Shown here in pieces: positions 11,046 to 22,619 of a stretch of DNA of 64,000 nt. The DNA is from Apoderus coryli. Lineage: Eukaryota; Arthropoda; Insecta; Coleoptera; Attelabidae. The stretch spans positions 14,239,135 through 14,303,134 of the forward strand of contig OU452202.1 of NCBI GenBank assembly GCA_911728435.2, written 5' to 3'. The notes beneath the pieces are model-generated. The model was not told where the DNA came from. It searched no databases and was given only the letters and a program-made list of their open reading frames with translations. A program made the position numbers and the translations under genes. How positions within the stretch are numbered: position 1 is the stretch's first letter; every line of letters begins with the position of its first letter.

Positions 11046-11764
11046 CGATAACAATAAGAATTCAGCTTGTTATAATTTTCGTTATACTAGATACAGATTA
11101 GTGGAGTCCGCAAGAATATGTCTGCAAAATGATTATTGTTCTCGAATCACCCTCTAAAAGAGATTGTAATATGCAAATAAATACACAGAAACAAAAACGA
11201 ATAATGAAATCAACTTAAAACTTACCTACTAATCTAACAATATATTAATTATTGGTATAAAATTCTTTGCGACTGCTTTTGTAAGGAAAAAAGGTATAAG
11301 TAAGAATAATTTGTTAATCAATTATCACTGAATTACTTCTGCAAGAAACAATAAACTAACTGTCATGGAAAGCTGGGGCGTTTGGTAATATAAATTTATA
11401 TGATTATCATTGGACAACAAACATGAAAATCGAAATTACAAAGTTTATATGAGAATTGTTTATTTGTTAATTTAATTTTAATAATGTGTTATTAGTTCAC
11501 GACCTTTTGTGTTATGCGAACATTATGTTTACAGAATTACATATAAATAAAACAAAAAACATATATCAGATAGATACGACTATTACATCCTATTATCTAA
11601 CAATATTTGCTACTTAGACTATAAAACGTCAAAAAGTCTAGAAAAAGAAGATAATGATTTCACGGCCAAAAAAACACCATGGAGACATTTGCGAAAATTA
11701 ACAGCCTCTCGGAAACATATACATATATACGAATTGCTGGTTATAAAGTAGTGTGAAACAAATT
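11046..11764. other. Intergenic, nothing recognised
   Basis: AT-rich sequence with no convincing ORF, repeat partner or RNA gene. Confidence 0.4.
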
Positions 11765-12200
11765 TCCAACCTAATTGAAAGTCTTGATTTTTTTTTTTTT
11801 TTATTTTATTAACCGCATCAACCATTTTGGTTATTAGCGGCATTTCTATATACATTACGGATTTCTATAACAATATTGTTTAATTTACATAACATATAGG
11901 AACATTACAATGAAATTGTCAGATGTATTATCTACTTAAATTTTCTTAATCAGCTTCTTCGTTCCATTGGATTCCAACATGTGAGGGTACCCGATTATCG
12001 CTGTTCCGATGTTATTTTTGGAAATGTTTATTTTTTCTTTTAGGCGAATAATTATTTGGTTAGTAGAATATATTGCTGTTAGGCTCTGTATTGCGATAAG
12101 ACTGTCAGATATAATTAGAAATTTTTTGTTTGGGAAATTTTCTATGTACCGAAGTGCGAAAGTCTTGTTACTTTATGTAACAAACAATTCGTAAATAAAG
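11765..12200 (-). pseudogene. LINE RNase H domain with poly(A) 3' end
   Basis: Minus strand. An RNase H-like stretch reads ENFPNKKFLIISDSLIAIQS, then NQIIIRLKEKIN. A frame shift is needed for VPSHVGIQWNEEAD, the hallmark C-terminal RNase H motif of I-clade-type LINEs. It ends in a 3' tail with a run of A (T-run at about 11789-11801). The upstream RT is absent, so this is a 5'-truncated insertion. Confidence 0.65.
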
Positions 12201-12394
12201 CCTCCTGCTAGGGAATTCGAGCGCATCTAGTGTTGGCAATATGATATAATGGAGTTGTTACTTCTTGTGCGGCCATCGTTTGTGAAGTGTGTTTCACCGG
12301 GCATATTGCCTGCTCACGCTAGATGTCGCCAAAAACATCTCTTTGTCATATACATATATTTTTGATTTCAAGTTTTTTACAACTCAATACAAAA

Positions 12395-13160
12395 CAAAAA
12401 AACCGGTTGTGTCGCCCCAAAACTTTCCCGACAAGATATAATATAATTAAAAATATATGACCTGCGTAACGAAACAGAATTTTAATAATAATAATTATAA
12501 TTGTATTATTTGTACTTTACTCAAAAATTAGAAGAAAAAAAAGTATCACCAGAGCTGGGATTCGACCTTCCGAATACAAAGCGAAGACACTAACAACGAG
12601 GCCACGGTACCATCTCCAAAAACTACCTAACTGCTTTAAACGCAATTTTCTCGAGAATTATGGGGACAAATATCAAAAGTGACCTATCGCTATATAGCAG
12701 ATAAAAAATGCTTTAAAATCATGTAGCACTACCGACGACCCCTACTCATATATGAAAATTTAGCAGTTGTGTCCACCCCTATCACAGGGCTTAAGCGATT
12801 TCAACCAAAATCTAATGGCTTCATCCTAGGACTGCCCCAAACTCATATGCCAAAATTTAACTCAATTGGTTAAATCGTTTGGGCGCTATCATGGTAGAAT
12901 ACATACAGTCAGACATACACACAGACAGACAGACTTTCATCTGGAAATCGTCCTAATCGTCTCAGGGAACCTCAAGATGGTTATATCCGTCTTTATCTCA
13001 ATTTTTTTAGCGCGTTCACAATACACAAAAATCGGTTGTGTCGCGCTAAAAATTTTGCCCAATTATAGTTACCTAAATTTTTTTATTAGCGCGTTCACAA
13101 TACCTTCCCTATCGGTCGGGAAAGTACTATATGTACAGGGCCAATTCATAAGTAGTGTAA
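12395..13160. repeat. Interspersed repeat cluster (TTAGCGCGTTCACAATAC family)
   Basis: Contains two copies of GGTTGTGTCGC(C/G)C (12408, 13034), two of TTTAGCGCGTTCACAATAC (13007, 13085) and a CAGACATACACACAGACAGA run (12911). Pieces recur at 13840-14055 (reverse), 21140-21225, 42525-42600 and 43150-43232. This is a noncoding, dispersed family, probably the 3' parts of a SINE or RTE-like element. Confidence 0.55.
12480..12625 (-). mobile_element. tRNA-derived SINE candidate
   Basis: Read on the minus strand from 12625, there is an A-box-like GTGGCCTCGTTGTTAG and a B-box-like GGTCGAATCCC at tRNA-like spacing. An AT-rich tail with ATTATTATT follows near 12490. No cloverleaf could be closed convincingly, so this is a SINE head rather than a tRNA gene. 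Confidence 0.4.
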
Positions 13161-13762
13161 ATTATTAGTTTGACAAAACTACTAGAGCTGTGGAAATAAA
13201 TAAGCATTTATTTTAACCAGGATAAACACATTTACAGAAATATCACACATTGAGATGTAATTAAAAAAAATAAAAAATGGTTAATAATTACAATCAAACA
13301 ATAACTAACAATTACTATAAGCAACAATAATATAATAAATAAACAATTCTAAAATAAGACCGACCTAGATTTAAAAAGAATCTAAATTTTGTGATGTAGC
13401 GGACAAGATTGGTGGTTTTACACAAGGGATTCGGTTTAATCTAGCAGGGCCTCAGTCTAATTCAGTAGAACCAGACAGGGGCAAGTATAGAAGTTGGCTC
13501 GAAATACAAACAAACAAAATTGTCAATTGTTGATAATGAGTTTCAGTATACATAACTTCGTCGCTTCAAAAAGAAATCAGTGTCCAAAATACCTCCAGAT
13601 GGGTTGCAAAACGGGGGCTAAAATGTAAAAAATGTGTGAAAATCAAAATAATTCTTAATATTTAATATATGAAACTGGACCTAAAATAACTTCCGAATCC
13701 GTATGTATAGAGAGTCTGTCGATATTTTTAAAAGAGGGCCCATTATAAGTGGCGCGGTGAAA
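13161..13762. other. Unassigned stretch
   Basis: AT-rich with short A-rich tracts. I see no coding sequence or clear repeat ends. Confidence 0.35.
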
Positions 13763-13839
13763 TTTGAAAACAAGAAAGCAATTTTTACTAACTCAAATTA
13801 ACACAATGCTTCACTCAATTGCGCTAAATTTTGGAATAC

Positions 13840-14055
13840 GAGTTTGGGAGAGTCATAGGATAAACCCATCAGTTTTTGGTTCGAATCGCTTTAGCCCTGT
13901 GACAGGGGTGAACACAACCCCCAAATTTTCATATAGCGTCGAGTGGCACATCATTTCAAAGCATTTTTTATCTGCTTTAGAGATATATGTTACTTTTATG
14001 ATATTTGCTTGCATAATTCTCGAGAAAATTGCGTTTAAAAGTCTCAAATATGTAT
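13840..14055 (-). repeat. Inverted partner of the 12630-12840 repeat
   Basis: Reverse complement resembles 12630-12840: both contain CTCGAGA next to AACGCAATTTT, GCAGATAAAAAATGCTTT-like sequence and a GGGGTGAACACAACCCCC / TGTCCACCCCTATCACAGGG block. The 119-codon plus-strand ORF over it is therefore incidental. Confidence 0.6.
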
Positions 14056-15327
14056 TATCGCCATACCTATCACATATTATTTATAATTTTAATTCAATTT
14101 GGTTTTATTTATTTTACCGTTGACCGTCGTAGCTCAGTACTAGGTAATTCCGATGAAAATAGATATTTTTTAGCTAAAGTCGAAATTTTTTGATGTAGAT
14201 TTCTGATAACTTAAGATTATTCAAATCTGTAATTTGGATGCTTAAGAAACTTTGGAAATGTCAAAGAGTTCTACAATTTTACACTGATACATTGATTTAG
14301 TTTTAATTATCTCGCTAACCGTTTCAGCGAAACCTGATTCGAAATTAAAAAAAAGTGTTTTGGTGTAGTAGTAAACGTGTGATCCCAAGTAAACAGTTTT
14401 TTGATTTTATTTCACATTTATTTTTATCACAACGAAATTAGCGTTATAGTTAAAATCGATTTGGCGTAGAGTAATGTTGAAAAACACGATTTACCACTCC
14501 ACTCCAGGCTGATTAGAAAAATGTCATATTTTCGAAACATGAAACAAATTTTAATGCATTTGTGAACCATAATTCGTGAAGATAACGTTAGAGTTATTTA
14601 TTTTAATAACGATATACCTACAAGGATTTGCCTTCAAAATATCATGAAACGTTGACGAACACGAATTAGACAAAACAAATAAACAAATTTCTGGTATTGT
14701 AATTTCTACTCTACATTTTCATTTGAAATAAAAACATATTCACATTGTTATCGTTGAGCCTCTTGAATATAATGAGGACTAGTTAAGAAATATTCGAGTT
14801 TTGCGCTATAATGCAAGTTCCGCTGGTATTTTTATTTTCGTGATTATATTTGCGTTTATTCCAAGATGCTTCCATGCGTTCGTTAATTTTTGTTTATATA
14901 GGTATTATCAAGAGATTTCCGAGTTTATGCAGAATATTCTAGGCTTTTTGTTGATAAAAATTTAAATAAAGATTTAATTTATAATATACACGTATATTTC
15001 AATATACACCTTTTTCTGTCTTATAAAAATTCTTTGTTTTTGCAATAGATGAAATGGAACCCCAGCAAAAACATCGTCAATATAGTCTAGGTCAATCTAG
15101 CTACCTACAGTTGTATTTGTATCATATACGCCGGGGGTTGGTGGTGAAGGACCAGAATGATGAAGTCAAAAAAAAAAAACTATAAGTTAAAATCAGTTAC
15201 TAAAAATTATCTAAACATCAATCATTTTATTGTGAATTTGTGTTAAATTCAAAATAAATGTCGATAAAATTATTATATTTTGAATTAAACATTCAAAAGA
15301 AAAATCGTTATATAGCAACTAGGTATA
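14056..15327. other. 1.3 kb without recognisable features
   Basis: AT-rich, no long ORF, no TIR or tail. Contains only short homopolymer and AT microsatellite tracts. Confidence 0.4.
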
Positions 15328-16267
15328 CAGTATGTCCACGGATGCGGTTAACAAGAGGACAAATGGACCAAAAATTGAAAGATACGAAAAAAAGTTATTC
15401 TTGATAAAAATGTTTGCTTGTCGAAAAAATAAGAACTACCATGAAAAAAATTATTTTTATTAGACAGGGCGTCTCAAAAAGGCATAAATATAAAATTAAA
15501 CAAGAGCAAACTGTCTTATTTTGGTGTTTTAGCGTAAAATGATAAATAGAAAAAATGCTCCAAATTTAATTCTGACCCCGATTCCAGAGTTACAGAAGAA
15601 TATTTAAATTTATGAAAAAAAAAATTTTTTTAAACATAAAATTAAACAAATTAAAATGAAAATTGAAAATATTATAAGTTTGTGAAAATTTCTATTGCCG
15701 TTTAAAATCTGATTTCCAACCCACAAACAAAAATCTAACCTTTTGCTTCATCCCCAGCCTCCAAAGTTTGGTTGAAATGAGGCTTGTAAGGATAAATTTT
15801 ATTTTCTTTTAAAACTTTTTGAATGGTAGATTTTCCCACCACCTCTAAATTCTTAGCCCTGTTTCTTAAAGAAAGCAATGGATTTTCATTTACTGATTCC
15901 CATATCAAACTGTACTGGCATCGTCCTCATTATATTGTTTCTTTTCTTTTTTAATATCAAAAACTGATGAATTTGTTTTTTCATAAATTTAAATATTCTT
16001 CTGTAACTCTGGAATCAGGGTCAGAATTAAATTTAAAGCACTTTTTCTATTTATCATTTTACGCTAAGACACCAAAATAAGACTGTTTGCTCTTGTTTAA
16101 TTTTATATTTATGCCTTTTTGAGACGCCCTGTTTAATAAAAATAATTTTTTTCATGGTAGTTCTTATTTTTTCGACAAGCAAACATTTTTATCAAGAATA
16201 ACTTTTTTCGTATCTTTCAATTTTTGGTCCATTTGTCCTCTTGTTAACCGCATCCGTGGACATACTG
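15328..16267. mobile_element. Deleted mariner derivative with about 290-bp TIRs
   Basis: Ends CAGTATGTCCACGGATGCGG inverted at both sides with TA flanks (15326-15327, 16268-16269). The arms 15328-15615 and 15975-16267 are inverted copies, sharing TTAACAAGAGGACAAATGG and ATAAATATAAAATTAAACAA. A transposase remnant sits between them. Confidence 0.8.
15735..15895 (-). pseudogene. Transposase HTH remnant
   Basis: Minus strand reads AKNLEVVGKSTIQKVLKENK, then IYPYKPHFNQTLEAGDEAK. This is the second helix-turn-helix and linker of a mariner-type transposase; the DDE part is gone. Confidence 0.65.
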
Positions 16268-17465
16268 TATATTTTTTTTATTTAATGCTACCAAATCATG
16301 GGCAATTTTGTATAAAATATCCTTATTTAAATATTTATGAGTTTAATATAACTCTCAATATATTTTTTTTTTTAATATTTAAACAAATCAAAATTAAATT
16401 ACAATACAAAATACCATGACAAATCACAATTTATCACAATATATAACATTCAATAAGTCGGTATGATAAGTAAATTTATACACGTATCGTTTGAAGGTTA
16501 GTATTAACTAAAAATCAGATGGGAAAGTTTCTAGTAACGCCATCTATGTGTCACCATACGGACTTATTGAATGACTTAATATGTTCACAGCATTACATCA
16601 GATGTTATACAAATACAAACTTTTGCCTGGTTCCTAGATAATTTAATATCTGTATGAACGAACCTATTTTGATGTTACTGTAAGCATGTGGAGTAACCGG
16701 CGCGCGGCTTTGCAGATCGTCTTCTTTCCCTCTCAAAACAAAAAAATAAACAAGTTTCCATCACTTCAGAAGAGCAGTTAGAAGCTATCTGAGAATCTGT
16801 ATATAATCTCTACATATTTTTACAAACTTCTTGTGTGTATTGAGGGTCTATTTTGCACCCAGGTGTTTGCTTCCTAATCTCGCCGTAGCACACCGCAGAC
16901 TCTGTTACAGCATTTACCATCTCATCTGGTGTAATGTTAACATCAACCATCGGAGGAATCAACTCCTGGGTCCACAACTTTGCACAGAGTATGTGATGGC
17001 ACCGGTCCCAGTAGCGCTGATTTCGTATACTAGGCCCATTAGTCACCACGTTTCCGACACCTCAAGCGACTGCTCAGCTACATGACCTGCGGGTTACACT
17101 ATACATGGCATCGTCACAGATACTAGAATAATTAGGGTGCGATGTGATTGCGACACCTCAAGCGACTTGCCACGATTCATGCTCCCTCTCAAGGGATGTG
17201 CACATGAAAGCATTTCCGCAACTTTCTCTGCCACCCAGGCGTCTCCTACTAAACGAACGCTCTCTCTCGCACTCCTAAATCAGGTGAGGTTTGTTCCCTT
17301 TCTACGTGGTTGAAATCTTCTAATGGCACACTGTAACAAAATAAAAATTATAGAAAAAAGTCTTTTTACATTATCTCTCCATCAGATCCAGATAAAACAA
17401 CACTTTTTCTTCAATAAATGAGGTCGTTTCTGCTTCAAAATAGTGTCAAATCCGCGTTAGTTGTC
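16268..17465. other. Unassigned region with a slightly GC-richer core
   Basis: The core, 16690-17340, is less AT-rich than its surroundings. A minus-strand 79-codon ORF (17049-16810) contains ITPDEMVNAVTESAVCYGEI and GCKIDPQYTQEVCKNM; I do not recognise it. A GCGACACCTCAAGCGACT string occurs twice (about 17055 and 17150). Degenerate TE coding sequence or an exon are both possible. Confidence 0.3.
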
Positions 17466-17469
17466 ATTG

Positions 17470-17905
17470 TTTTACCCTTTTCAAGATAATTAATATGATT
17501 GACTCAGCGCGAATGCCAGAAAACTGTGGCCATGATTCTGTTGGTTGACAGACCCATCTTAGCCTTCTTCAGTGCACGTTCCCCGTAGAAACTCACAGTT
17601 TCGATTGTTGCTTGGATGCTGGTATGGTGTGATGGATCAGTGGCTCCTCGAAACGGCAGGCGGTTGAAGTGGTCACCCGGTTGTGTTTATGGTCGGTCAT
17701 GAGCAATCCCGACATGCCCCATCATGTGGACAGCTTTTTGATATTCAAATAATGATGCAAAATGTGATGCACCCGATCAGTTGCGATGCGTACAGCATCA
17801 GCCAGCGTCAGTTGGTTGATGCTTTCACTCTTCGATCGTTAAATACCATTCCATGGATTTTATCGACGATTTCTGGCCATATTTTGGGCGACTTGAACGT
17901 TTAAC
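17470..17905 (-). pseudogene. Mariner transposase fragment
   Basis: Minus strand, with frame changes: TLADAVRIATDRVHHILHHY, LNIKKLSTH, ERALKKAKMGLSTNRIMATV, FWHSR. RVHHILH...KKLS and KKAKxxxSxxRIMATVFW are typical of classical mariner transposases. It includes the HTH-2 and the start of the catalytic core only. Confidence 0.65.
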
Positions 17906-17989
17906 GTCACTTGTACTGACACGGCTACAACAGGAATCAGAAAACACATTTTAACCATTGAAAATGATGGTAATTCCCAAATATTCTTG

Positions 17990-18390
17990 GTATGTTGAAA
18001 AATGTTTTAAATTTTTATCTCGTAAACGAAGCAACATACGAAAAAAATACAAGAGATACAAAAAATGTAGTTTTAGTTACTGTATCTTAAGACAATATTG
18101 AAATTAAATTAGTCAGTGGCGTACATTTTTGTATCAATAATTTTTATTAAGTTGCCCTCCTAACGCTACGGAACTTAATAATTTTGATCTAGTTGCCAAA
18201 TTTCAAAGAAATCGGAATGAGATATTTGCCTCAATTAATTATTTACAAAAAAACTTTAACACCTTGTATCTTGGAAACAATGCTTTTCCGGACGTACGTA
18301 CGTACTTTTGTTCATAAAATGACCTGAGAAATCACCCCCTTAAATATTGCCGCGTCATTTTGAAACACCCTGCATAACATGATTTAATAA
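17990..18390. repeat. Half copy of a TA-flanked MITE
   Basis: Ends in GAAACACCCTGCATAA and contains GCTTTTCCGGACGTACG, TTCATAAAATGACCTGAGAA and CACCCCCTTAAATATTGCC. The last two blocks also occur at about 30980-31050. No coding sequence. Confidence 0.5.
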
Positions 18391-18419
18391 TAATTTTTGT
18401 ACGATCGACCTTTTTTGAT

Positions 18420-19025
18420 TGTTTACCGTGTCTGTCTTTATGACAGTAAGTGACATTTACTGGCTGACAACCCAAACACGACGGTAAGTAATTCACTTAC
18501 CGTTCAGAGAACGGTAAGTAAATTCACGACGGTATATCATTGCGCATTTATGCTGACGTCATTATTTTGATTTTTAAATTGTATATTAAACGGCATGAGG
18601 TATGAACTTTTATAAGCATTTTCATACCGTTCTCTGGAATTATAGCGGCTATTCCAACATTCCATGCTTCATCAAGAGATTCACATTCAAAGTCACTCAT
18701 TTTCAATAATAATACTTATTTAAATAAGTTTTGACAAATACATGACATAAAAAATACGATAACAATCATAACAATAACAATTAGTTCCATGACAACGTTC
18801 AACTGCAACTTTGTAGAGGGTATTCAGCTAACCTGAATTTGTATTTAATTGAAAATATTAATTATTAAAAATAATAAAATTGCAATTTCAGCTATTTCGA
18901 TCGTACAAAAAATAGTATAAGCATCTCAAACAGTAAGTAGTTTACCGATCTCCTCCAATTTTGGCGACTTCGCTTCGCTCAGTCGCCAAACATTGTCGTC
19001 GATCGGTAAACTACACTTACTGTTC
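18420..19025. repeat. Palindrome-rich repeat
   Basis: Hairpins at about 18480-18535 (ACGGTAAGTAA...TTACCGT arms) and 18928-19024 (ACAGTAAGTAGTTTACCGATC against GATCGGTAAACTACACTTAC, with an inner GGCGACTTCGC palindrome). No ORF. It resembles foldback-type elements. Confidence 0.55.
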
Positions 19026-19485
19026 TCAATACTTAATATACTATATTGAAAATTCGAAATTCCCTTATTTCCTAAACTAGTTTTAATCAACGTCGACAAA
19101 TAGACTACAACACTCCTTATATATCTATACACAATACAAAGACATGACTAAAGTAATAAGCATGTATAATAAGGCAATAGCTTTTTAGTCATACGCTCTT
19201 TACTGTTGAATACAACAATAATGGGTCTTTTTGAAATCACGAAAAGGGGATGCATTTTCATTATAGCTAAAAGTTTATTTCCCGTTTTCTTTTGTACGCT
19301 TTGCCCTCGCAATTTGAGATTCTGAATTATTTGTCATATCTCTAACCTTTAAATGTATTGAGTTTGTTAAATCTGTTTGTCTGCCTTTAAAAAAAAAATA
19401 CAAACTTTAATGGAATGATAAGTACTTCTCTTAAATACAGGGTATCATACATGCTGGATATGTTTACGATGATTTTTTTCGACAC
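19026..19485. other. Nothing recognised
   Basis: AT-rich; no ORF or repeat partner identified. Confidence 0.35.
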
Positions 19486-19489
19486 GCTT

Positions 19490-19670
19490 TTGACGATCAA
19501 CAATGGTCTTTTCTTTGGCCACCACGCTCCCCAGATCTTTCTGTGTGATTTTTTTATTTGGGGCACAATTAAAAATTGAGTATATAATATGTCCGTAATA
19601 ACTATGGAAGATTGCAGCGAGTGCGAAATGAATTTGTAAATTTAAGATGTGAGTCAATAAGTAGAGCACA
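19490..19670 (+). pseudogene. Mariner transposase C-terminal fragment
   Basis: Plus strand reads QWSFLWPPRSPDLSVCDFF and IWGT, the conserved third-Asp region. A frame change gives RLQRVRNEFVNLRCESIS, like the C-terminus of mariner transposases. No TIR was found. Confidence 0.6.
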
Positions 19671-19714
19671 TCATGTACAATTGTTGCTCAGATGGGTAAA
19701 CTCTCTCAATTGGT

Positions 19715-19830
19715 TGAAGCTAGGGGCGTAGCTACCGCCGCATCAGCCGTATCAATGATGCGGAGCCCCCGAAAAAGAAGGACCCCGGCACGCCACACCA
19801 AAAAGCCTATTGCAGATCACTGCCTAACAA
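19715..19830 (+). repeat. GC-rich dispersed repeat piece
   Basis: Contains AGGGGCGTAGCTACCGCC followed by a GCATCA...TGATGC inverted repeat and CCCCCGAAAAAG. This GC-rich stretch stands out from the AT-rich flanks and resembles a transposon fragment; the small ORF across it is not convincing. Confidence 0.35.
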
Positions 19831-20118
19831 ATAGCATAATGACTTCAAAAATGATCTATATGATGAACTCATTTCTTTAAAAACTTTAAGATCTTTTAAG
19901 ATCGGAAATTCTTCTTCAGGTATAAATCTTCTTCAGGTATAAATGAGATCATAAATACGTTCGCCGAAAAAAAAACTGAGAAAAGTACGAATTTAAAGAT
20001 TTATTATGTAGGTACCTATTTAAATTTATAGACAAACCAATGATATAATTTGTATGTAAATATATTTTAATGAATCATGAATTTGTTTGTTTGGATTTGT
20101 TTATTTTTATTAAATATA

Positions 20119-21072
20119 CAGGGTGTTTCAGCCAAAATTTGTGAGCGAATTGGGGACATCTAATCATGAAAAAAACCTAAATTATAATTTTTCGAAAAGT
20201 CCTTATTTACAAAGATACAGGGTGTTGAAGATGACTGCCTGAGGACGATTTTTTTGAAATATTTTCGAAACGAGTAAAGAAGAATTGACCAAATGTAGCA
20301 TATTTATTCACGTAGTTAAATGTCGTAAACTGACATGAAATTGAATAAAAAAGGATGACCATAGGCGGGTAAACGGGGGGGGCTCTTGTCTTAATTATAA
20401 CCTAACTTTTTTTCCTTGTGATTTTTATTCATTTTGTGTCAAAAATGTGATAAAATAAAGTTTTCTACATAAAAAAGGCATACTTGTTTTTTCTCGAAAA
20501 ACTTAAAGGTTTTCGAGAAATTCGAGTTTGAACATTTTAGGACAAAACTGGTCCTTAGTAAACAGCATTAATAAAATTATTAAAATACAGTTTGCTAAAG
20601 AAAAGTTTTCCAAAATTTTATTAATGCTTTGTACTAAGGACCAGTTTGGTCCTAAAATTTTCAAACTCGAATTTCTCGAAAACCTTTAAGTTTTTCGAGA
20701 AAAAAGAAGTATGCCTTTTTATGTAGAAAACTTTATTTAATCACATTTTTGACACAAAATGAATAAAAATCACAAGAAAAAAAAGTTAGGTTATAATTAA
20801 GGCAAGGATCCCCCCGTTTACCCGCCTATGGTCATCCTTTTTATTCAATTTCATGTGAGTTTACGACATTTAACTAGGTGAATAAATATGCTACATTTAG
20901 TTAATTTATCTTTACTCGTTTCGAAAATATTTCAAAAAAATCATCCTCAGGCAGTCATCTTTAACACCCTGTATGTTTGTAAATAACGACTTTTCGAAAA
21001 ATTACAATTTAGGTTTTTTTCATGATTAGATGTCGCTCACATATTTTTGCCATGTCTTTCTGAAACACCCTG
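20119..21072. mobile_element. 954-bp near-perfect hairpin MITE
   Basis: Ends CAGGGTGTTTC...GAAACACCCTG flanked by TA (20117-20118, 21073-21074). The two halves are inverted copies over almost their whole length: arms of about 460-470 bp meeting near 20590. Shared blocks include CTGCCTGAGGACGATTTTTT, GGATGACCATAGGCGGGTAA and AAAAACTTAAAGGTTTTCGA. Noncoding. A rearranged copy lies at about 42620-43155. Confidence 0.85.
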
Positions 21073-21139
21073 TATTTTATTTTTGAATTGTGCGAGAAAT
21101 TTGCCTGCCCAAAATTTATTTTTTGTCATAGCACAGTTT

Positions 21140-21230
21140 TTTTTGCAAAATGGTTATATCCGTCTTTAAATCGAATTTTTTTAGCGCGTTCAAAATACTT
21201 TCCCTCAGCGGGAAAGTAAAATTATATTCT
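21140..21230 (+). repeat. Copy of the TTAGCGCGTTCA repeat
   Basis: TGGTTATATCCGTCTTTAAA, then TTTTTTTAGCGCGTTCA and ACTTTCCCTCAGCGGGAAAG. Matches 12977-13030 and 43195-43230. Confidence 0.5.
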
Positions 21231-21569
21231 GCCCAATACGTTGTCTTATAAGACCTAGCCTAAAACTAGCCTACATTTTATAAACAAATTAACAGAATTC
21301 CCCGATTTCAATGATGTCAAGAAACTACAATCAATGTCAACATCATTGTGATATTTTCAATGACAATCTAATTAAGTTTAAAAAATTGATTTTATTTTTC
21401 TATTTTTGATTTCCTGTTTTTTTTTTTATTTTACTTTATGTAATTAATGTTAGCTTTATTAGTGTATTGTTATTAGATTATAGATAAACTTCAACATGTA
21501 ATTGGATCGTCAGATCTGTAATGTTGGAGATAAATAAATAACAAACTCAAAAAATATTGAAACACAATA

Positions 21570-21671
21570 TAGGGTGAAGTAAGGTATGTTCGTGATATAG
21601 GTGAGTTCGTGATAGAATTATTATGAAAATTTGTAAACGAAAATCATCACGAACATACCTTACTTCACCCT
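21570..21671. repeat. Small hairpin with TAGGGTGAAGTAAGGTATGT ends
   Basis: About 100 bp. The left arm TAGGGTGAAGTAAGGTATGT, followed by TCGTGAT, is matched by its perfect reverse complement at the right end. Probably a short MITE. Confidence 0.65.
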
Positions 21672-22149
21672 ATTATATTTTATTTACAACGAAAATGTTA
21701 TTAAAAGAGAGATCTCCCTATAAACCACTGAAATAAAAAGAGTAGGACGTACGTTGGAGGACGAGGTTAGGTGATAGCTCTCTGTTAGGTACACATTTAA
21801 TGGAATCTCTGTCTCATTTATGATATAATTATATCATAAAATTAGTTAATTTGAGAACTCTCCACCTATCATAACTGGATTCCAGGGAAGAATACAAAAA
21901 ATCGGAAAGGGTTTTTAATTATATGTTTAGGAAACGCAAATTACACCAACATTTTCCGTTGCGTAGGTGTGATTCAATCAGTAAGGGTAGTATTATGTAT
22001 TTCTTGGACAGGAAAAACCTATATGGTACACCATTTTCAACCTCGTTTAATGCTCTTTCTAATATATCCCATAATACAATTCTTCGATTAGTGAACAATT
22101 ATTTATATATATTTATATTAACTTTAACGTGGTCAACGATTGTTTGTGT

Positions 22150-22345
22150 TTAACAGACAATGCTCTAATGACATTCCTAAACAAATATAATGTAAGGAAA
22201 TTTTTCGTTTATAGTTTTTCCAAAGTTAATTTGAAATATATAAATCGTATGGTATGGCGAAGACTTATTGTAGAATTTAAACAAGAAAATTTGTGTCTGA
22301 CAGTAAAACACGGTGGCAGAATATTGTAACCATGATTTGTTCAAT
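22150..22345 (+). pseudogene. Tc1 transposase mid-region fragment
   Basis: Reads NRMVWRRLIVEFKQENLCLT and VKHGGRIL. This is close in pattern to the WRR...F...NL.PTVKHGG stretch of Tc1 transposases. Too short to place in a subfamily. Confidence 0.5.
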
Positions 22346-22432
22346 AGCTTTTCCTAGATTAATAAAATGAAAGAAGATCTATCAAATTAGATAATAATTT
22401 TTAATAAAACCTTAAGTGGATGAAACTTTTTG

Positions 22433-22618
22433 CAGTCGGACTGGCCGTCCATATACAACACGAGCGGAACACGTTGGGAGTTTAAGCATCAAGATTTATA
22501 TGAGCAAAACCAGCGTCTTACTTTAAATATATATCATCAGTTAAGGTCTGAAAATAATGAAGTGACGAATACACATATTATAAAAATTTTACGTTCTATA
22601 GAAAATGTCACTGACTAA
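22433..22618 (+). other. Unassigned 60-codon ORF, possible exon
   Basis: Preceded by a splice-acceptor-like TTTTTGCAG, it reads SDWPSIYNTSGTRWEFKHQD and QNQRLTLNIYHQLRSENNEV before a TAA. Composition looks more protein-like than the surrounding AT-rich sequence. I do not recognise the family; it could be a last coding exon or a transposon remnant. Confidence 0.25.
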
Positions 22619-22619
22619 G

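Noticed and set aside
12541..12625. Functional tRNA gene
   Set aside because: B box lacks one base, the acceptor and anticodon stems do not close, and a repeat-type tail follows.
13764..14123. 119-codon ORF as a gene
   Set aside because: It covers an inverted copy of a dispersed repeat (12630-12840), so the open frame is incidental.
20241..20272. CTGAGGA...GAAAT as another hammerhead core
   Set aside because: No stem II can form between the two parts, and the site lies in the arm of the hairpin MITE.
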